Origin: Chara braunii
Lineage: Eukaryota; Streptophyta; Charophyceae; Charales; Characeae
NCBI GenBank assembly: GCA_003427395.1
Contig: BFEA01000234.1
Coordinates: 504,522-547,289, forward strand
Reading direction: 5' to 3'
DNA: 42,768 nucleotides
The notes under the pieces were generated by a model that worked only from the letters and a program-made list of their open reading frames with translations, made no database searches and had not been told where the DNA came from. Shown here piece after piece: positions 29,428 through 42,448 of this stretch (position 1 is its first letter; the number at the start of each line of letters is the position of its first letter). Both the position numbers and the translations under genes were made by a program.

Positions 29428-32400
29428 CCTACAATTAGGAGTAGTGGTAGGTAGGTAGTGTGAGGTGAAATTGAGAGAAGAGTATAGCTTTTTAAAAAAC
29501 CTACAATTAGGAGTAGTGGTAGGTAGGTAGTGTGAGGTGAAATTGAGAGAAGAGTATAGCTTTTTAAAAAACCTACAATTAGGAGTAGTGGTAGGTAGGT
29601 AGTGTGAGGTGAAATTGAGAGAAGAGTATAGCTTTTTAAAAAACCTACAATTAGGAGTAGTGGTAGGTAGGTAGTGTGAGGTGAAATTGAGAGAAGAGTA
29701 TAGCTTTTTAAAAAACCTACAATTAGGAGTAGTGGTAGGTAGGTAGTGTGAGGTGAAATTGAGAGAAGAGTATAGCTTTTTAAAAAACCTACAATTAGGA
29801 GTAGTGGTAGGTAGGTAGTGTGAGGTGAAATTGAGAGAAGAGTATAGCTTTTTAAAAAACCTACAATTAGGAGTAGTGGTAGGTAGGTAGTGTGAGGTGA
29901 AATTGAGAGAAGAGTATAGCTTTTTAAAAAACCTACAATTAGGAGTAGTGGTAGGTAGGTAGTGTGAGGTGAAATTGAGAGAAGAGTATAGCTTTTTAAA
30001 AAACCTACAATTAGGAGTAGTGGTAGGTAGGTAGTGTGAGGTGAAATTGAGAGAAGAGTATAGCTTTTTAAAAAACCTACAATTAGGAGTAGTGGTAGGT
30101 AGGTAGTGTGAGGTGAAATTGAGAGAAGAGTATAGCTTTTTAAAAAACCTACAATTAGGAGTAGTGGTAGGTAGGTAGTGTGAGGTGAAATTGAGAGAAG
30201 AGTATAGCTTTTTAAAAAACCTACAATTAGGAGTAGTGGTAGGTAGGTAGTGTGAGGTGAAATTGAGAGAAGAGTATAGCTTTTTAAAAAACCTACAATT
30301 AGGAGTAGTGGTAGGTAGGTAGTGTGAGGTGAAATTGAGAGAAGAGTATAGCTTTTTAAAAAACCTACAATTAGGAGTAGTGGTAGGTAGGTAGTGTGAG
30401 GTGAAATTGAGAGAAGAGTATAGCTTTTTAAAAAACCTACAATTAGGAGTAGTGGTAGGTAGGTAGTGTGAGGTGAAATTGAGAGAAGAGTATAGCTTTT
30501 TAAAAAACCTACAATTAGGAGTAGTGGTAGGTAGGTAGTGTGAGGTGAAATTGAGAGAAGAGTATAGCTTTTTAAAAAACCTACAATTAGGAGTAGTGGT
30601 AGGTAGGTAGTGTGAGGTGAAATTGAGAGAAGAGTATAGCTTTTTAAAAAACCTACAATTAGGAGTAGTGGTAGGTAGGTAGTGTGAGGTGAAATTGAGA
30701 GAAGAGTATAGCTTTTTAAAAAACCTACAATTAGGAGTAGTGGTAGGTAGGTAGTGTGAGGTGAAATTGAGAGAAGAGTATAGCTTTTTAAAAAACCTAC
30801 AATTAGGAGTAGTGGTAGGTAGGTAGTGTGAGGTGAAATTGAGAGAAGAGTATAGCTTTTTAAAAAACCTACAATTAGGAGTAGTGGTAGGTAGGTAGTG
30901 TGAGGTGAAATTGAGAGAAGAGTATAGCTTTTTAAAAAACCTACAATTAGGAGTAGTGGTAGGTAGGTAGTGTGAGGTGAAATTGAGAGAAGAGTATAGC
31001 TTTTTAAAAAACCTACAATTAGGAGTAGTGGTAGGTAGGTAGTGTGAGGTGAAATTGAGAGAAGAGTATAGCTTTTTAAAAAACCTACAATTAGGAGTAG
31101 TGGTAGGTAGGTAGTGTGAGGTGAAATTGAGAGAAGAGTATAGCTTTTTAAAAAACCTACAATTAGGAGTAGTGGTAGGTAGGTAGTGTGAGGTGAAATT
31201 GAGAGAAGAGTATAGCTTTTTAAAAAACCTACAATTAGGAGTAGTGGTAGGTAGGTAGTGTGAGGTGAAATTGAGAGAAGAGTATAGCTTTTTAAAAAAC
31301 CTACAATTAGGAGTAGTGGTAGGTAGGTAGTGTGAGGTGAAATTGAGAGAAGAGTATAGCTTTTTAAAAAACCTACAATTAGGAGTAGTGGTAGGTAGGT
31401 AGTGTGAGGTGAAATTGAGAGAAGAGTATAGCTTTTTAAAAAACCTACAATTAGGAGTAGTGGTAGGTAGGTAGTGTGAGGTGAAATTGAGAGAAGAGTA
31501 TAGCTTTTTAAAAAACCTACAATTAGGAGTAGTGGTAGGTAGGTAGTGTGAGGTGAAATTGAGAGAAGAGTATAGCTTTTTAAAAAACCTACAATTAGGA
31601 GTAGTGGTAGGTAGGTAGTGTGAGGTGAAATTGAGAGAAGAGTATAGCTTTTTAAAAAACCTACAATTAGGAGTAGTGGTAGGTAGGTAGTGTGAGGTGA
31701 AATTGAGAGAAGAGTATAGCTTTTTAAAAAACCTACAATTAGGAGTAGTGGTAGGTAGGTAGTGTGAGGTGAAATTGAGAGAAGAGTATAGCTTTTTAAA
31801 AAACCTACAATTAGGAGTAGTGGTAGGTAGGTAGTGTGAGGTGAAATTGAGAGAAGAGTATAGCTTTTTAAAAAACCTACAATTAGGAGTAGTGGTAGGT
31901 AGGTAGTGTGAGGTGAAATTGAGAGAAGAGTATAGCTTTTTAAAAAACCTACAATTAGGAGTAGTGGTAGGTAGGTAGTGTGAGGTGAAATTGAGAGAAG
32001 AGTATAGCTTTTTAAAAAACCTACAATTAGGAGTAGTGGTAGGTAGGTAGTGTGAGGTGAAATTGAGAGAAGAGTATAGCTTTTTAAAAAACCTACAATT
32101 AGGAGTAGTGGTAGGTAGGTAGTGTGAGGTGAAATTGAGAGAAGAGTATAGCTTTTTAAAAAACCTACAATTAGGAGTAGTGGTAGGTAGGTAGTGTGAG
32201 GTGAAATTGAGAGAAGAGTATAGCTTTTTAAAAAACCTACAATTAGGAGTAGTGGTAGGTAGGTAGTGTGAGGTGAAATTGAGAGAAGAGTATAGCTTTT
32301 TAAAAAACCTACAATTAGGAGTAGTGGTAGGTAGGTAGTGTGAGGTGAAATTGAGAGAAGAGTATAGCTTTTTAAAAAACCTACAATTAGGAGTAGTGGT

Positions 32401-35400
32401 AGGTAGGTAGTGTGAGGTGAAATTGAGAGAAGAGTATAGCTTTTTAAAAAACCTACAATTAGGAGTAGTGGTAGGTAGGTAGTGTGAGGTGAAATTGAGA
32501 GAAGAGTATAGCTTTTTAAAAAACCTACAATTAGGAGTAGTGGTAGGTAGGTAGTGTGAGGTGAAATTGAGAGAAGAGTATAGCTTTTTAAAAAACCTAC
32601 AATTAGGAGTAGTGGTAGGTAGGTAGTGTGAGGTGAAATTGAGAGAAGAGTATAGCTTTTTAAAAAACCTACAATTAGGAGTAGTGGTAGGTAGGTAGTG
32701 TGAGGTGAAATTGAGAGAAGAGTATAGCTTTTTAAAAAACCTACAATTAGGAGTAGTGGTAGGTAGGTAGTGTGAGGTGAAATTGAGAGAAGAGTATAGC
32801 TTTTTAAAAAACCTACAATTAGGAGTAGTGGTAGGTAGGTAGTGTGAGGTGAAATTGAGAGAAGAGTATAGCTTTTTAAAAAACCTACAATTAGGAGTAG
32901 TGGTAGGTAGGTAGTGTGAGGTGAAATTGAGAGAAGAGTATAGCTTTTTAAAAAACCTACAATTAGGAGTAGTGGTAGGTAGGTAGTGTGAGGTGAAATT
33001 GAGAGAAGAGTATAGCTTTTTAAAAAACCTACAATTAGGAGTAGTGGTAGGTAGGTAGTGTGAGGTGAAATTGAGAGAAGAGTATAGCTTTTTAAAAAAC
33101 CTACAATTAGGAGTAGTGGTAGGTAGGTAGTGTGAGGTGAAATTGAGAGAAGAGTATAGCTTTTTAAAAAACCTACAATTAGGAGTAGTGGTAGGTAGGT
33201 AGTGTGAGGTGAAATTGAGAGAAGAGTATAGCTTTTTAAAAAACCTACAATTAGGAGTAGTGGTAGGTAGGTAGTGTGAGGTGAAATTGAGAGAAGAGTA
33301 TAGCTTTTTAAAAAACCTACAATTAGGAGTAGTGGTAGGTAGGTAGTGTGAGGTGAAATTGAGAGAAGAGTATAGCTTTTTAAAAAACCTACAATTAGGA
33401 GTAGTGGTAGGTAGGTAGTGTGAGGTGAAATTGAGAGAAGAGTATAGCTTTTTAAAAAACCTACAATTAGGAGTAGTGGTAGGTAGGTAGTGTGAGGTGA
33501 AATTGAGAGAAGAGTATAGCTTTTTAAAAAACCTACAATTAGGAGTAGTGGTAGGTAGGTAGTGTGAGGTGAAATTGAGAGAAGAGTATAGCTTTTTAAA
33601 AAACCTACAATTAGGAGTAGTGGTAGGTAGGTAGTGTGAGGTGAAATTGAGAGAAGAGTATAGCTTTTTAAAAAACCTACAATTAGGAGTAGTGGTAGGT
33701 AGGTAGTGTGAGGTGAAATTGAGAGAAGAGTATAGCTTTTTAAAAAACCTACAATTAGGAGTAGTGGTAGGTAGGTAGTGTGAGGTGAAATTGAGAGAAG
33801 AGTATAGCTTTTTAAAAAACCTACAATTAGGAGTAGTGGTAGGTAGGTAGTGTGAGGTGAAATTGAGAGAAGAGTATAGCTTTTTAAAAAACCTACAATT
33901 AGGAGTAGTGGTAGGTAGGTAGTGTGAGGTGAAATTGAGAGAAGAGTATAGCTTTTTAAAAAACCTACAATTAGGAGTAGTGGTAGGTAGGTAGTGTGAG
34001 GTGAAATTGAGAGAAGAGTATAGCTTTTTAAAAAACCTACAATTAGGAGTAGTGGTAGGTAGGTAGTGTGAGGTGAAATTGAGAGAAGAGTATAGCTTTT
34101 TAAAAAACCTACAATTAGGAGTAGTGGTAGGTAGGTAGTGTGAGGTGAAATTGAGAGAAGAGTATAGCTTTTTAAAAAACCTACAATTAGGAGTAGTGGT
34201 AGGTAGGTAGTGTGAGGTGAAATTGAGAGAAGAGTATAGCTTTTTAAAAAACCTACAATTAGGAGTAGTGGTAGGTAGGTAGTGTGAGGTGAAATTGAGA
34301 GAAGAGTATAGCTTTTTAAAAAACCTACAATTAGGAGTAGTGGTAGGTAGGTAGTGTGAGGTGAAATTGAGAGAAGAGTATAGCTTTTTAAAAAACCTAC
34401 AATTAGGAGTAGTGGTAGGTAGGTAGTGTGAGGTGAAATTGAGAGAAGAGTATAGCTTTTTAAAAAACCTACAATTAGGAGTAGTGGTAGGTAGGTAGTG
34501 TGAGGTGAAATTGAGAGAAGAGTATAGCTTTTTAAAAAACCTACAATTAGGAGTAGTGGTAGGTAGGTAGTGTGAGGTGAAATTGAGAGAAGAGTATAGC
34601 TTTTTAAAAAACCTACAATTAGGAGTAGTGGTAGGTAGGTAGTGTGAGGTGAAATTGAGAGAAGAGTATAGCTTTTTAAAAAACCTACAATTAGGAGTAG
34701 TGGTAGGTAGGTAGTGTGAGGTGAAATTGAGAGAAGAGTATAGCTTTTTAAAAAACCTACAATTAGGAGTAGTGGTAGGTAGGTAGTGTGAGGTGAAATT
34801 GAGAGAAGAGTATAGCTTTTTAAAAAACCTACAATTAGGAGTAGTGGTAGGTAGGTAGTGTGAGGTGAAATTGAGAGAAGAGTATAGCTTTTTAAAAAAC
34901 CTACAATTAGGAGTAGTGGTAGGTAGGTAGTGTGAGGTGAAATTGAGAGAAGAGTATAGCTTTTTAAAAAACCTACAATTAGGAGTAGTGGTAGGTAGGT
35001 AGTGTGAGGTGAAATTGAGAGAAGAGTATAGCTTTTTAAAAAACCTACAATTAGGAGTAGTGGTAGGTAGGTAGTGTGAGGTGAAATTGAGAGAAGAGTA
35101 TAGCTTTTTAAAAAACCTACAATTAGGAGTAGTGGTAGGTAGGTAGTGTGAGGTGAAATTGAGAGAAGAGTATAGCTTTTTAAAAAACCTACAATTAGGA
35201 GTAGTGGTAGGTAGGTAGTGTGAGGTGAAATTGAGAGAAGAGTATAGCTTTTTAAAAAACCTACAATTAGGAGTAGTGGTAGGTAGGTAGTGTGAGGTGA
35301 AATTGAGAGAAGAGTATAGCTTTTTAAAAAACCTACAATTAGGAGTAGTGGTAGGTAGGTAGTGTGAGGTGAAATTGAGAGAAGAGTATAGCTTTTTAAA

Positions 35401-38400
35401 AAACCTACAATTAGGAGTAGTGGTAGGTAGGTAGTGTGAGGTGAAATTGAGAGAAGAGTATAGCTTTTTAAAAAACCTACAATTAGGAGTAGTGGTAGGT
35501 AGGTAGTGTGAGGTGAAATTGAGAGAAGAGTATAGCTTTTTAAAAAACCTACAATTAGGAGTAGTGGTAGGTAGGTAGTGTGAGGTGAAATTGAGAGAAG
35601 AGTATAGCTTTTTAAAAAACCTACAATTAGGAGTAGTGGTAGGTAGGTAGTGTGAGGTGAAATTGAGAGAAGAGTATAGCTTTTTAAAAAACCTACAATT
35701 AGGAGTAGTGGTAGGTAGGTAGTGTGAGGTGAAATTGAGAGAAGAGTATAGCTTTTTAAAAAACCTACAATTAGGAGTAGTGGTAGGTAGGTAGTGTGAG
35801 GTGAAATTGAGAGAAGAGTATAGCTTTTTAAAAAACCTACAATTAGGAGTAGTGGTAGGTAGGTAGTGTGAGGTGAAATTGAGAGAAGAGTATAGCTTTT
35901 TAAAAAACCTACAATTAGGAGTAGTGGTAGGTAGGTAGTGTGAGGTGAAATTGAGAGAAGAGTATAGCTTTTTAAAAAACCTACAATTAGGAGTAGTGGT
36001 AGGTAGGTAGTGTGAGGTGAAATTGAGAGAAGAGTATAGCTTTTTAAAAAACCTACAATTAGGAGTAGTGGTAGGTAGGTAGTGTGAGGTGAAATTGAGA
36101 GAAGAGTATAGCTTTTTAAAAAACCTACAATTAGGAGTAGTGGTAGGTAGGTAGTGTGAGGTGAAATTGAGAGAAGAGTATAGCTTTTTAAAAAACCTAC
36201 AATTAGGAGTAGTGGTAGGTAGGTAGTGTGAGGTGAAATTGAGAGAAGAGTATAGCTTTTTAAAAAACCTACAATTAGGAGTAGTGGTAGGTAGGTAGTG
36301 TGAGGTGAAATTGAGAGAAGAGTATAGCTTTTTAAAAAACCTACAATTAGGAGTAGTGGTAGGTAGGTAGTGTGAGGTGAAATTGAGAGAAGAGTATAGC
36401 TTTTTAAAAAACCTACAATTAGGAGTAGTGGTAGGTAGGTAGTGTGAGGTGAAATTGAGAGAAGAGTATAGCTTTTTAAAAAACCTACAATTAGGAGTAG
36501 TGGTAGGTAGGTAGTGTGAGGTGAAATTGAGAGAAGAGTATAGCTTTTTAAAAAACCTACAATTAGGAGTAGTGGTAGGTAGGTAGTGTGAGGTGAAATT
36601 GAGAGAAGAGTATAGCTTTTTAAAAAACCTACAATTAGGAGTAGTGGTAGGTAGGTAGTGTGAGGTGAAATTGAGAGAAGAGTATAGCTTTTTAAAAAAC
36701 CTACAATTAGGAGTAGTGGTAGGTAGGTAGTGTGAGGTGAAATTGAGAGAAGAGTATAGCTTTTTAAAAAACCTACAATTAGGAGTAGTGGTAGGTAGGT
36801 AGTGTGAGGTGAAATTGAGAGAAGAGTATAGCTTTTTAAAAAACCTACAATTAGGAGTAGTGGTAGGTAGGTAGTGTGAGGTGAAATTGAGAGAAGAGTA
36901 TAGCTTTTTAAAAAACCTACAATTAGGAGTAGTGGTAGGTAGGTAGTGTGAGGTGAAATTGAGAGAAGAGTATAGCTTTTTAAAAAACCTACAATTAGGA
37001 GTAGTGGTAGGTAGGTAGTGTGAGGTGAAATTGAGAGAAGAGTATAGCTTTTTAAAAAACCTACAATTAGGAGTAGTGGTAGGTAGGTAGTGTGAGGTGA
37101 AATTGAGAGAAGAGTATAGCTTTTTAAAAAACCTACAATTAGGAGTAGTGGTAGGTAGGTAGTGTGAGGTGAAATTGAGAGAAGAGTATAGCTTTTTAAA
37201 AAACCTACAATTAGGAGTAGTGGTAGGTAGGTAGTGTGAGGTGAAATTGAGAGAAGAGTATAGCTTTTTAAAAAACCTACAATTAGGAGTAGTGGTAGGT
37301 AGGTAGTGTGAGGTGAAATTGAGAGAAGAGTATAGCTTTTTAAAAAACCTACAATTAGGAGTAGTGGTAGGTAGGTAGTGTGAGGTGAAATTGAGAGAAG
37401 AGTATAGCTTTTTAAAAAACCTACAATTAGGAGTAGTGGTAGGTAGGTAGTGTGAGGTGAAATTGAGAGAAGAGTATAGCTTTTTAAAAAACCTACAATT
37501 AGGAGTAGTGGTAGGTAGGTAGTGTGAGGTGAAATTGAGAGAAGAGTATAGCTTTTTAAAAAACCTACAATTAGGAGTAGTGGTAGGTAGGTAGTGTGAG
37601 GTGAAATTGAGAGAAGAGTATAGCTTTTTAAAAAACCTACAATTAGGAGTAGTGGTAGGTAGGTAGTGTGAGGTGAAATTGAGAGAAGAGTATAGCTTTT
37701 TAAAAAACCTACAATTAGGAGTAGTGGTAGGTAGGTAGTGTGAGGTGAAATTGAGAGAAGAGTATAGCTTTTTAAAAAACCTACAATTAGGAGTAGTGGT
37801 AGGTAGGTAGTGTGAGGTGAAATTGAGAGAAGAGTATAGCTTTTTAAAAAACCTACAATTAGGAGTAGTGGTAGGTAGGTAGTGTGAGGTGAAATTGAGA
37901 GAAGAGTATAGCTTTTTAAAAAACCTACAATTAGGAGTAGTGGTAGGTAGGTAGTGTGAGGTGAAATTGAGAGAAGAGTATAGCTTTTTAAAAAACCTAC
38001 AATTAGGAGTAGTGGTAGGTAGGTAGTGTGAGGTGAAATTGAGAGAAGAGTATAGCTTTTTAAAAAACCTACAATTAGGAGTAGTGGTAGGTAGGTAGTG
38101 TGAGGTGAAATTGAGAGAAGAGTATAGCTTTTTAAAAAACCTACAATTAGGAGTAGTGGTAGGTAGGTAGTGTGAGGTGAAATTGAGAGAAGAGTATAGC
38201 TTTTTAAAAAACCTACAATTAGGAGTAGTGGTAGGTAGGTAGTGTGAGGTGAAATTGAGAGAAGAGTATAGCTTTTTAAAAAACCTACAATTAGGAGTAG
38301 TGGTAGGTAGGTAGTGTGAGGTGAAATTGAGAGAAGAGTATAGCTTTTTAAAAAACCTACAATTAGGAGTAGTGGTAGGTAGGTAGTGTGAGGTGAAATT

Positions 38401-41400
38401 GAGAGAAGAGTATAGCTTTTTAAAAAACCTACAATTAGGAGTAGTGGTAGGTAGGTAGTGTGAGGTGAAATTGAGAGAAGAGTATAGCTTTTTAAAAAAC
38501 CTACAATTAGGAGTAGTGGTAGGTAGGTAGTGTGAGGTGAAATTGAGAGAAGAGTATAGCTTTTTAAAAAACCTACAATTAGGAGTAGTGGTAGGTAGGT
38601 AGTGTGAGGTGAAATTGAGAGAAGAGTATAGCTTTTTAAAAAACCTACAATTAGGAGTAGTGGTAGGTAGGTAGTGTGAGGTGAAATTGAGAGAAGAGTA
38701 TAGCTTTTTAAAAAACCTACAATTAGGAGTAGTGGTAGGTAGGTAGTGTGAGGTGAAATTGAGAGAAGAGTATAGCTTTTTAAAAAACCTACAATTAGGA
38801 GTAGTGGTAGGTAGGTAGTGTGAGGTGAAATTGAGAGAAGAGTATAGCTTTTTAAAAAACCTACAATTAGGAGTAGTGGTAGGTAGGTAGTGTGAGGTGA
38901 AATTGAGAGAAGAGTATAGCTTTTTAAAAAACCTACAATTAGGAGTAGTGGTAGGTAGGTAGTGTGAGGTGAAATTGAGAGAAGAGTATAGCTTTTTAAA
39001 AAACCTACAATTAGGAGTAGTGGTAGGTAGGTAGTGTGAGGTGAAATTGAGAGAAGAGTATAGCTTTTTAAAAAACCTACAATTAGGAGTAGTGGTAGGT
39101 AGGTAGTGTGAGGTGAAATTGAGAGAAGAGTATAGCTTTTTAAAAAACCTACAATTAGGAGTAGTGGTAGGTAGGTAGTGTGAGGTGAAATTGAGAGAAG
39201 AGTATAGCTTTTTAAAAAACCTACAATTAGGAGTAGTGGTAGGTAGGTAGTGTGAGGTGAAATTGAGAGAAGAGTATAGCTTTTTAAAAAACCTACAATT
39301 AGGAGTAGTGGTAGGTAGGTAGTGTGAGGTGAAATTGAGAGAAGAGTATAGCTTTTTAAAAAACCTACAATTAGGAGTAGTGGTAGGTAGGTAGTGTGAG
39401 GTGAAATTGAGAGAAGAGTATAGCTTTTTAAAAAACCTACAATTAGGAGTAGTGGTAGGTAGGTAGTGTGAGGTGAAATTGAGAGAAGAGTATAGCTTTT
39501 TAAAAAACCTACAATTAGGAGTAGTGGTAGGTAGGTAGTGTGAGGTGAAATTGAGAGAAGAGTATAGCTTTTTAAAAAACCTACAATTAGGAGTAGTGGT
39601 AGGTAGGTAGTGTGAGGTGAAATTGAGAGAAGAGTATAGCTTTTTAAAAAACCTACAATTAGGAGTAGTGGTAGGTAGGTAGTGTGAGGTGAAATTGAGA
39701 GAAGAGTATAGCTTTTTAAAAAACCTACAATTAGGAGTAGTGGTAGGTAGGTAGTGTGAGGTGAAATTGAGAGAAGAGTATAGCTTTTTAAAAAACCTAC
39801 AATTAGGAGTAGTGGTAGGTAGGTAGTGTGAGGTGAAATTGAGAGAAGAGTATAGCTTTTTAAAAAACCTACAATTAGGAGTAGTGGTAGGTAGGTAGTG
39901 TGAGGTGAAATTGAGAGAAGAGTATAGCTTTTTAAAAAACCTACAATTAGGAGTAGTGGTAGGTAGGTAGTGTGAGGTGAAATTGAGAGAAGAGTATAGC
40001 TTTTTAAAAAACCTACAATTAGGAGTAGTGGTAGGTAGGTAGTGTGAGGTGAAATTGAGAGAAGAGTATAGCTTTTTAAAAAACCTACAATTAGGAGTAG
40101 TGGTAGGTAGGTAGTGTGAGGTGAAATTGAGAGAAGAGTATAGCTTTTTAAAAAACCTACAATTAGGAGTAGTGGTAGGTAGGTAGTGTGAGGTGAAATT
40201 GAGAGAAGAGTATAGCTTTTTAAAAAACCTACAATTAGGAGTAGTGGTAGGTAGGTAGTGTGAGGTGAAATTGAGAGAAGAGTATAGCTTTTTAAAAAAC
40301 CTACAATTAGGAGTAGTGGTAGGTAGGTAGTGTGAGGTGAAATTGAGAGAAGAGTATAGCTTTTTAAAAAACCTACAATTAGGAGTAGTGGTAGGTAGGT
40401 AGTGTGAGGTGAAATTGAGAGAAGAGTATAGCTTTTTAAAAAACCTACAATTAGGAGTAGTGGTAGGTAGGTAGTGTGAGGTGAAATTGAGAGAAGAGTA
40501 TAGCTTTTTAAAAAACCTACAATTAGGAGTAGTGGTAGGTAGGTAGTGTGAGGTGAAATTGAGAGAAGAGTATAGCTTTTTAAAAAACCTACAATTAGGA
40601 GTAGTGGTAGGTAGGTAGTGTGAGGTGAAATTGAGAGAAGAGTATAGCTTTTTAAAAAACCTACAATTAGGAGTAGTGGTAGGTAGGTAGTGTGAGGTGA
40701 AATTGAGAGAAGAGTATAGCTTTTTAAAAAACCTACAATTAGGAGTAGTGGTAGGTAGGTAGTGTGAGGTGAAATTGAGAGAAGAGTATAGCTTTTTAAA
40801 AAACCTACAATTAGGAGTAGTGGTAGGTAGGTAGTGTGAGGTGAAATTGAGAGAAGAGTATAGCTTTTTAAAAAACCTACAATTAGGAGTAGTGGTAGGT
40901 AGGTAGTGTGAGGTGAAATTGAGAGAAGAGTATAGCTTTTTAAAAAACCTACAATTAGGAGTAGTGGTAGGTAGGTAGTGTGAGGTGAAATTGAGAGAAG
41001 AGTATAGCTTTTTAAAAAACCTACAATTAGGAGTAGTGGTAGGTAGGTAGTGTGAGGTGAAATTGAGAGAAGAGTATAGCTTTTTAAAAAACCTACAATT
41101 AGGAGTAGTGGTAGGTAGGTAGTGTGAGGTGAAATTGAGAGAAGAGTATAGCTTTTTAAAAAACCTACAATTAGGAGTAGTGGTAGGTAGGTAGTGTGAG
41201 GTGAAATTGAGAGAAGAGTATAGCTTTTTAAAAAACCTACAATTAGGAGTAGTGGTAGGTAGGTAGTGTGAGGTGAAATTGAGAGAAGAGTATAGCTTTT
41301 TAAAAAACCTACAATTAGGAGTAGTGGTAGGTAGGTAGTGTGAGGTGAAATTGAGAGAAGAGTATAGCTTTTTAAAAAACCTACAATTAGGAGTAGTGGT

Positions 41401-42099
41401 AGGTAGGTAGTGTGAGGTGAAATTGAGAGAAGAGTATAGCTTTTTAAAAAACCTACAATTAGGAGTAGTGGTAGGTAGGTAGTGTGAGGTGAAATTGAGA
41501 GAAGAGTATAGCTTTTTAAAAAACCTACAATTAGGAGTAGTGGTAGGTAGGTAGTGTGAGGTGAAATTGAGAGAAGAGTATAGCTTTTTAAAAAACCTAC
41601 AATTAGGAGTAGTGGTAGGTAGGTAGTGTGAGGTGAAATTGAGAGAAGAGTATAGCTTTTTAAAAAACCTACAATTAGGAGTAGTGGTAGGTAGGTAGTG
41701 TGAGGTGAAATTGAGAGAAGAGTATAGCTTTTTAAAAAACCTACAATTAGGAGTAGTGGTAGGTAGGTAGTGTGAGGTGAAATTGAGAGAAGAGTATAGC
41801 TTTTTAAAAAACCTACAATTAGGAGTAGTGGTAGGTAGGTAGTGTGAGGTGAAATTGAGAGAAGAGTATAGCTTTTTAAAAAACCTACAATTAGGAGTAG
41901 TGGTAGGTAGGTAGTGTGAGGTGAAATTGAGAGAAGAGTATAGCTTTTTAAAAAACCTACAATTAGGAGTAGTGGTAGGTAGGTAGTGTGAGGTGAAATT
42001 GAGAGAAGAGTATAGCTTTTTAAAAAACCTACAATTAGGAGTAGTGGTAGGTAGGTAGTGTGAGGTGAAATTGAGAGAAGAGTATAGCTTTTTAAAAAA
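29428..42099 (+). repeat. 72-bp satellite, 176 uniform units
   Basis: The span is 12,672 bp, exactly 176 x 72, and the units look identical wherever read. Each begins CCTACAATTAGGAGTAG, continues TGGTAGGTAGGTAGTGTG and AGGTGAAATTGAGAG, and ends AAGAGTATAGCTTTTTAAAAAA. Composition is strongly skewed: 22 G to 4 C per unit, 36 percent GC. Four GG doublets in GTGGTAGGTAGG and GTGAGG could allow a two-layer G-quadruplex. The T5A6 tract recurs every 72 bp, about seven helical turns. Because 72 is divisible by three every frame repeats, and no open frame of 60 codons exists, so it is non-coding. Assembly inflation cannot be excluded. Confidence 0.97.
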
Positions 42100-42250
42100 G
42101 GAATGGAAAAAAAAAAAAAGGGGTAACTATGGCGCAGTCACGAAAGCAGTTTGTAATTGCATTTGAAACTGCGATTTAGCAGTTTAGTCAGGGCCCGAGT
42201 TTCAATTGCAGTTGAAACTCGGGCTGCGCAGTTCAGTCAGGGCCCTCGTC
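42100..42250. repeat. Dispersed repeat with perfect hairpin, right of the satellite
   Basis: After the last unit come GGAATGG and an A13 run, then AACTATGGCGCAGTCACGAA, related to 4226-4300. CCCGAGTTTCAA (42194-42205) and TTGAAACTCGGG (42212-42223) form a perfect 12-bp stem. CAGTTTAGTCAGGGCCC and CAGTTCAGTCAGGGCCC flank it as direct repeats. Confidence 0.75.
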
Positions 42251-42378
42251 TATCCACGAACAGCAAATTAAAAAAATAAAAAAAAACAACATCCCTTATG
42301 CTGTGATTGCGGTCCTCTACAGGATGCTACAGTGTTTGTCTAGAACTGAATGAAGCGATGCAGTTAGCTGCCTCGCGT

Positions 42379-42448
42379 GGAATCCGCCCTGCCTGGCTGG
42401 CAGGGCGCTACAAGGAATCCGCCCTGCCTGGCTGGCAGGGCGCTACAA
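42379..42448 (+). repeat. 35-bp tandem duplication, each with a perfect hairpin
   Basis: Two exact units starting GGAATCCGCCCTGCC. Each contains CGCCCTGCC, loop TGGCT and GGCAGGGCG (42385-42407 and 42420-42442), a 9-bp perfect stem. Confidence 0.9.

Noticed and set aside
29428-42099. CRISPR array or telomeric repeat
   Set aside because: Units are contiguous with no unique spacers, and the 72-bp unit with TAGG words is not a telomere repeat; the context is eukaryotic.
29428-42099. Repetitive protein gene
   Set aside because: 72 is divisible by three, so a frame could persist, but no open frame of 60 codons or more exists across the array.
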